From: Elysia chlorotica
Lineage: Eukaryota > Mollusca > Gastropoda > Plakobranchidae
Direction of reading: 5' to 3'
DNA: 64,000 bases
Assembly (NCBI GenBank): GCA_003991915.1
Contig: RQTK01000052.1
Coordinates: forward strand, 444,467-508,466
Below are positions 59,800 through 64,000 of this stretch, piece after piece. The translations under genes were made by a program, and so were the position numbers. Numbering within the stretch: position 1 is the first letter of the stretch; each line of letters opens with the position of its first letter. The notes beneath the pieces are model-generated. The model was not told the origin of the DNA. It ran no database searches and saw only the letters and a list, made by a program, of their open reading frames with translations.

Positions 59800-60065
59800 G
59801 TAACTCAGTAGCGGGTGATCGGGGAGGGTCAGCCCGTCTAATCTCTAAAACAAATTTGGACCACCTAAGCTCGTGGGATGATCAATAATCCTATCGTCCA
59901 GGGCCGGAATGAGGCGGATCAGTTTCACACTCTCTGCTGGGGGTTCACAGATTGTGTCTGCATCGGTGGACTCTGGAACGGTATACTGCCCTACCATTTT
60001 ATTTTCACTACTAGATCTGGGACTGACGGGTACGTGAAATCATCGCTCTCTTGAGCTGTAAGGAG
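59800..60065. promoter_or_regulatory. Enhancer-like GC-richer block
   Basis: GCGGGTGATCGGGGAGGG, GATGATCAATAATCCTATCG, GGGCCGGAATGAGGCGG and CATCGGTGGACTCTGG. Unique, no credible frame. Confidence 0.22.
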
Positions 60066-62860
60066 ATAGAAAAGGAAAGTGCTATATGTACCGGTACATT
60101 GTTTAGACCCGAACTACACACTGGTTTATACCGCCTACCTCCACCTTTAACTCAACTTTAAAAGTAATTGATGTACGGATCCTTATCAACTTTCTTTATA
60201 AATATCTTCTTATAAAAAGGAAAGAATGTAGGTTCGTGATTCCTATTTTGTTATATTTTTCATAAAAGAAGGTTACGCTGATCAAAGTCGATGTTTCGAT
60301 TTGCGCTATTGACTAATACTGAATATGGCTAAAACGTGATCATAAAAAGCCTTTTGAACTTTAGACCTTCATAAAGAAATAAAATAACAAGACAGCATTT
60401 AGATAAAAGGAACACAAGAAATATACAAAGGAGTCGTGCAATATGGCTGGATAGGTAGAAATTCATTCGGTGAAAGCAACTGCATTTTTATCTCTGATTA
60501 ACATTTCCTGCAACTTAAGACATTCAGAAATGTTTGAGGTTTTATCATTTTTGCGGTACAGGTACAGTATATTTACGTGCTTTATTTATTACTAAAACCT
60601 ACTCACTATCCCAAGGCAACTTGTGTTATTTTCCTATGTAATAGAGTCATAGCAATGGCTCTTTATAAACAGTGTGCATGCTTATTTATAGCGCTTCTAA
60701 AAGGGGAAACATCCTTGAAGCATTGTCTTGGCGTATTAGTTATCATTAGACCTATAAGTTGGGAGTACCTTTGAAAACGTGGCATTGTTTGTGGCTTCCT
60801 ATAACCTATTGAGGCCTATGTGTATGTTCTTTAATTAAGTTTGCTGCTAACACTAAGACATCTCGGTATATTGAATGGCGTTGATGGATGCAGAACTGTA
60901 TTCATTTTTTGTATCAACGGGGGAACACACATACTAAAGAGGAATATTCTGTCTGTTATTATTTTATTCTTTTAGTTGTTTTACTTGTTTTGTTTTTGTT
61001 TTTTGTCCACAGAGGAACATTTGAAAGTCAGCTTAAAGTTGAATAGAAGTTAAGACATTACTGTGATATTACATATTGCAAACCTTAGATAAAAAATTAT
61101 ATATAGTTTTGCCTTTATCAAATGTCAGGTGGGACTAGAAAACTACTTTTTAGTACGCGCACAATAAAGAAACAGTGTCTATCTAATACCTAGGAAAAAA
61201 ATGTGTGTGTGTTTTTTTAATCCAGACATACACAAACGGATGACTATGTTCCTTATTTGTATTTTTTTTATATCGGCAAAAAGTAGTTCTTCTTAAATGT
61301 TATGTTCACATAAGACGGTTATCAAGGACGCCTTTATTTAAGGCCACAAACAATGAAGCATAAAAAGGATAGGGTTAATTTTGAACGGATGTTAACATTC
61401 TGCTAAAAGAAGTTTAAAGTTATTATAGCAGATTTATAGTCAATTCTATTATTATTTTGGTTGTGTATAGAACACCGCACAATTTCATGACAATGAGGAA
61501 CAAAAAAAATGATGTTCCTCTAAATAGTCTTCATTATTAGCAGTTTTAAAACTCTCAACTAAAAAAAAAACAACCTTCAAACATTCCGTTAAAGGTCTTC
61601 TTTACATTTCAAAATTGGCAAATCCACACCACTCCTCATAGACTTAGGCGCAAAAATAACAATTTCCGAATGTTGTTAGTTATCCATCACCATTTTCATT
61701 GTGTATTATTATTCTCTGAGAACACATTACTTGAACCCGCTCACGGCAGTGCACGTATTGGCACCTTGGGATGATTTAAAGCGTCAAAATAGGCGTTTAC
61801 AAGCATTAATTTTATATTTCTACGTAAGTTTTGGAAAAATATAGAATCCATGTTTGTTTTTTTTTACAGCATAACAGAAGGAGTCCCATGCGAAATGTGT
61901 AAAAGTTGATGTATCGTTTGTTTTAATCATTGAAACTGTTTATGTTACTTTTGTTATTCATATTTATTTCCCACCCCAGTCCAATCTCCCTTTCACTTTT
62001 TGCTTATGATTATGCCAACGTATCAATTCTATTTTACAACACCGTTTACTTTTTGGTTGTCACAAACTCCCCGCCCGCCGTTTTAATTCCTTTCAACCAC
62101 TTTAAGTGCATTTTACAGCTCAAAGCAAATCACTAAATGGATAAAGAAAAGACCACGTACTTTTTAAATGGCAGTTTCAAGTTGTTTTTTGTTGAGTGTT
62201 TTTTATTGCTGTTGTGTTGTTTTTTGCACTCCCATAATTTTTTTTTAATTTGTGTTTAAACCTGAACTACGAACTAAGAGTATTGTTAACTATTAAAAAC
62301 ATGCCCGTACTCCACGATCTAATTATATACCACCGTTGTGCGATCATAGAGTACACACCTTAGAGGCTTTCAAAGCACAAAGAAAACCAGAATCTAAATT
62401 TGAGTTCAAATCAGTGATGCTTTTGAAGGAAAACTGTAAAGTTCTTATTTTTTTTCTTTACTCAATACTTATTATTTAAACTGTTACATTTTGGTCACGG
62501 TGGATATATTCTCTGTCCAAGATAAGTCGGATTGCCAGTTCGTGCCAATTTATCTCTTTCGTTCATTTCATTCTATTTGATTTTAACTATTTGCTCCCTA
62601 TCAATAGTCCCAGTCTCGATGGAGTGGAAATGCTTGTCCGGAAACGAACGAGCAGCTGTGAAATGAATAAAGAAACGCGAAATATGCAAGCGATATTGAG
62701 GTAAAGTTAGTAGAAGGAGTGGGAAAAAATAATAAAGTTGCAGGCTTGGGATACTCTACTGATGCGGGAAACTGATGTAATGGAAATGAGTAATCTTTGT
62801 GTTTGTTTACACCAAGTGAGGAGGGAATGTGAGGGGAGGCCGTATGAAATGGAGAAGCGA
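60066..62860. other. AT-rich non-coding DNA
   Basis: No supported feature; short frames at 60577-60774 and 61930-62136 lack protein character. Confidence 0.45.
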
Positions 62861-62867
62861 AAGGAGA

Positions 62868-62872
62868 ATCTG

Positions 62873-62912
<40 letters not shown>

Positions 62913-62921
62913 GACAGAGAC

Positions 62922-62993
<72 letters not shown>
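62868..62993. repeat. (GA)n microsatellite with GACA interruptions
   Basis: About 125 bases; Ser/Leu and Arg/Glu frames across it are repeat translations. Confidence 0.97.
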
Positions 62994-63780
62994 CAATTCG
63001 GGTGAAGTCGAGCGAGGAGTAAATATTTCTTCCCCCTGCTTTTATGGACGAGATTCAGGTTGCTGATTGCCACCACCATGATAAATGATCAAGGTGATGG
63101 AGAAAGAGAAAAACTGTAAGGTAATCGATGTTGCGAAAACAGTATTTGCATAGATGAAAAACAGTGCAGGAAATACTGAGGTTTGGTGAGTTAGAGAGGT
63201 CTTGTGGGAAAACTGAATACTGTTATCGTTTTTGGTTTGTATTATTCTTTGATAAAGGAGAAAAAAATACAATCTTGGGACAAGAAAAAAAATAAGATAA
63301 AAACTATTTTTAAAAGTTCCAAAAGAAAGTTGTAATAATAAAACAGAAAAATATATTAATATAAATTGTTTGACAAATGGGGCAAAAGGGATTGGGGACA
63401 TGGGATAGCACAGAGAAGTAAAATATTTTTCCAAAATATTACCAGCACTAAATAAATAAATCTTTTTTATTTCATCATGAGCACCTATCAACGTAAGCCC
63501 ACCCTGGCAAGATGTGACATTATACAACTCCTACCTACTCTCCCTTTCCTCTATAAAGGGTTTTCCAAACATGTAACAAACCCCACTTTTTTCCTTAAGC
63601 TTACTAAACGCCCAGTTTGTTAGCAAGCTGGCTCCACAATAAAATCCGATTTGCTCAATCACCCGAATCTAGGCCGAACACACACATCTTCCCATTTCCT
63701 TATCGGAACGAGCAATCACCAAGATTCCTTCCGCTTTGAGCACAATTATTTCTCTGCTTTTATTATTCATATTTGTTTAC
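62994..63780. other. AT-rich non-coding DNA
   Basis: The 161-codon reverse frame 63042-63527 is F/L/I-rich, typical of chance in this composition. Confidence 0.4.
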
Positions 63781-63792
63781 GCTATTATTATC

Positions 63793-63811
63793 ATTAGTAG
63801 TAGTAGTACTC

Positions 63812-63886
<75 letters not shown>

Positions 63887-63906
63887 TAGTGGTGGTGATA
63901 GTAGTA

Positions 63907-63944
<38 letters not shown>

Positions 63945-63947
63945 CGC

Positions 63948-64000
<53 letters not shown>
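63793..64000. repeat. (TAG)n microsatellite running off the window
   Basis: At least 205 bases of AGT/TAG with a few interruptions (CTCGTAG, GGAG, GTGTAGTGGTGG, GAAG, TCGCAG). The true right border is outside. Confidence 0.97.

Noticed and set aside
63042-63527. 161-codon reverse ORF with hydrophobic stretches
   Set aside because: Hydrophobicity follows from A-rich template DNA; no membrane-protein pattern or homology recognised.

Overview
This 64 kb window is AT-rich metazoan nuclear DNA with no confidently identifiable complete host gene. No rRNA, intact tRNA, CRISPR array or prokaryotic operon is visible. It is dominated by long microsatellites (TC/GA, GATA, TAC/TAG, TG), fragments of tRNA-derived SINEs, local duplications 0.1-4.5 kb long, and an 805-base assembly gap (32113-32917). 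The best taxonomic guess is a mollusc, perhaps a gastropod. The basis is the SINE style (tRNA head, a central block containing GTGTGGCAGCA and GTCAGACGTNCGTCTTGGGA, a 3' end near GTTAAACCAAC) together with abundant TC, GATA and TAC arrays. This is inference; no species can be named.

Layout. 1-9 kb: a small open stretch, a family of inverted repeats (917-2240), a SINE fragment, a CpG-rich island with ATGGCGGC-type motifs (about 4.83-5.04 kb) and a candidate exon (about 7.4-7.55 kb). 9-16 kb: a TAC array, a GC-richer open region on the minus strand (10905-11327), a head-to-tail duplication of about 1.05 kb (11451-13580) and an enhancer-like block (14.93-15.18 kb). 16-25 kb: three SINE copies or fragments, a 366-bp repeat with short inverted ends present twice (16.5 and 23.3 kb), and a 0.7-kb duplication (22.3 and 23.6 kb) that directly abuts the second copy of that repeat. 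25-32 kb: a 4.46-kb head-to-tail duplication carrying a decayed non-LTR reverse transcriptase; the second copy has lost (or never had) two internal segments and runs into the gap. 33-44 kb: GATA arrays, a duplicated 0.4-0.6 kb unit beside one of them with a candidate signal-peptide ORF, and several conserved-element-like blocks. 45-47 kb: a decayed Ty3/gypsy-like gag on the minus strand, next to a tandem duplication whose two copies keep an almost identical 72-codon ORF while the flanks have diverged. 47-64 kb: a 50-bp minisatellite, a quasi-palindrome of about 340 bp with TAC/TAG arms, a second type of SINE tail, further enhancer-like blocks and GA/TAG arrays.

Functionally this reads as intergenic or intronic DNA. 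The GC-richer, motif-dense, repeat-free blocks spread along it could be conserved regulatory elements of a neighbouring developmental gene; that cannot be shown without alignment. Coding calls here are candidates. The most interesting signals are the selectively conserved duplicated 72-codon ORF, the large palindrome at 53.1-53.4 kb, the inverted-repeat family at 0.9-2.2 kb, and the mosaic duplications at 16-32 kb.
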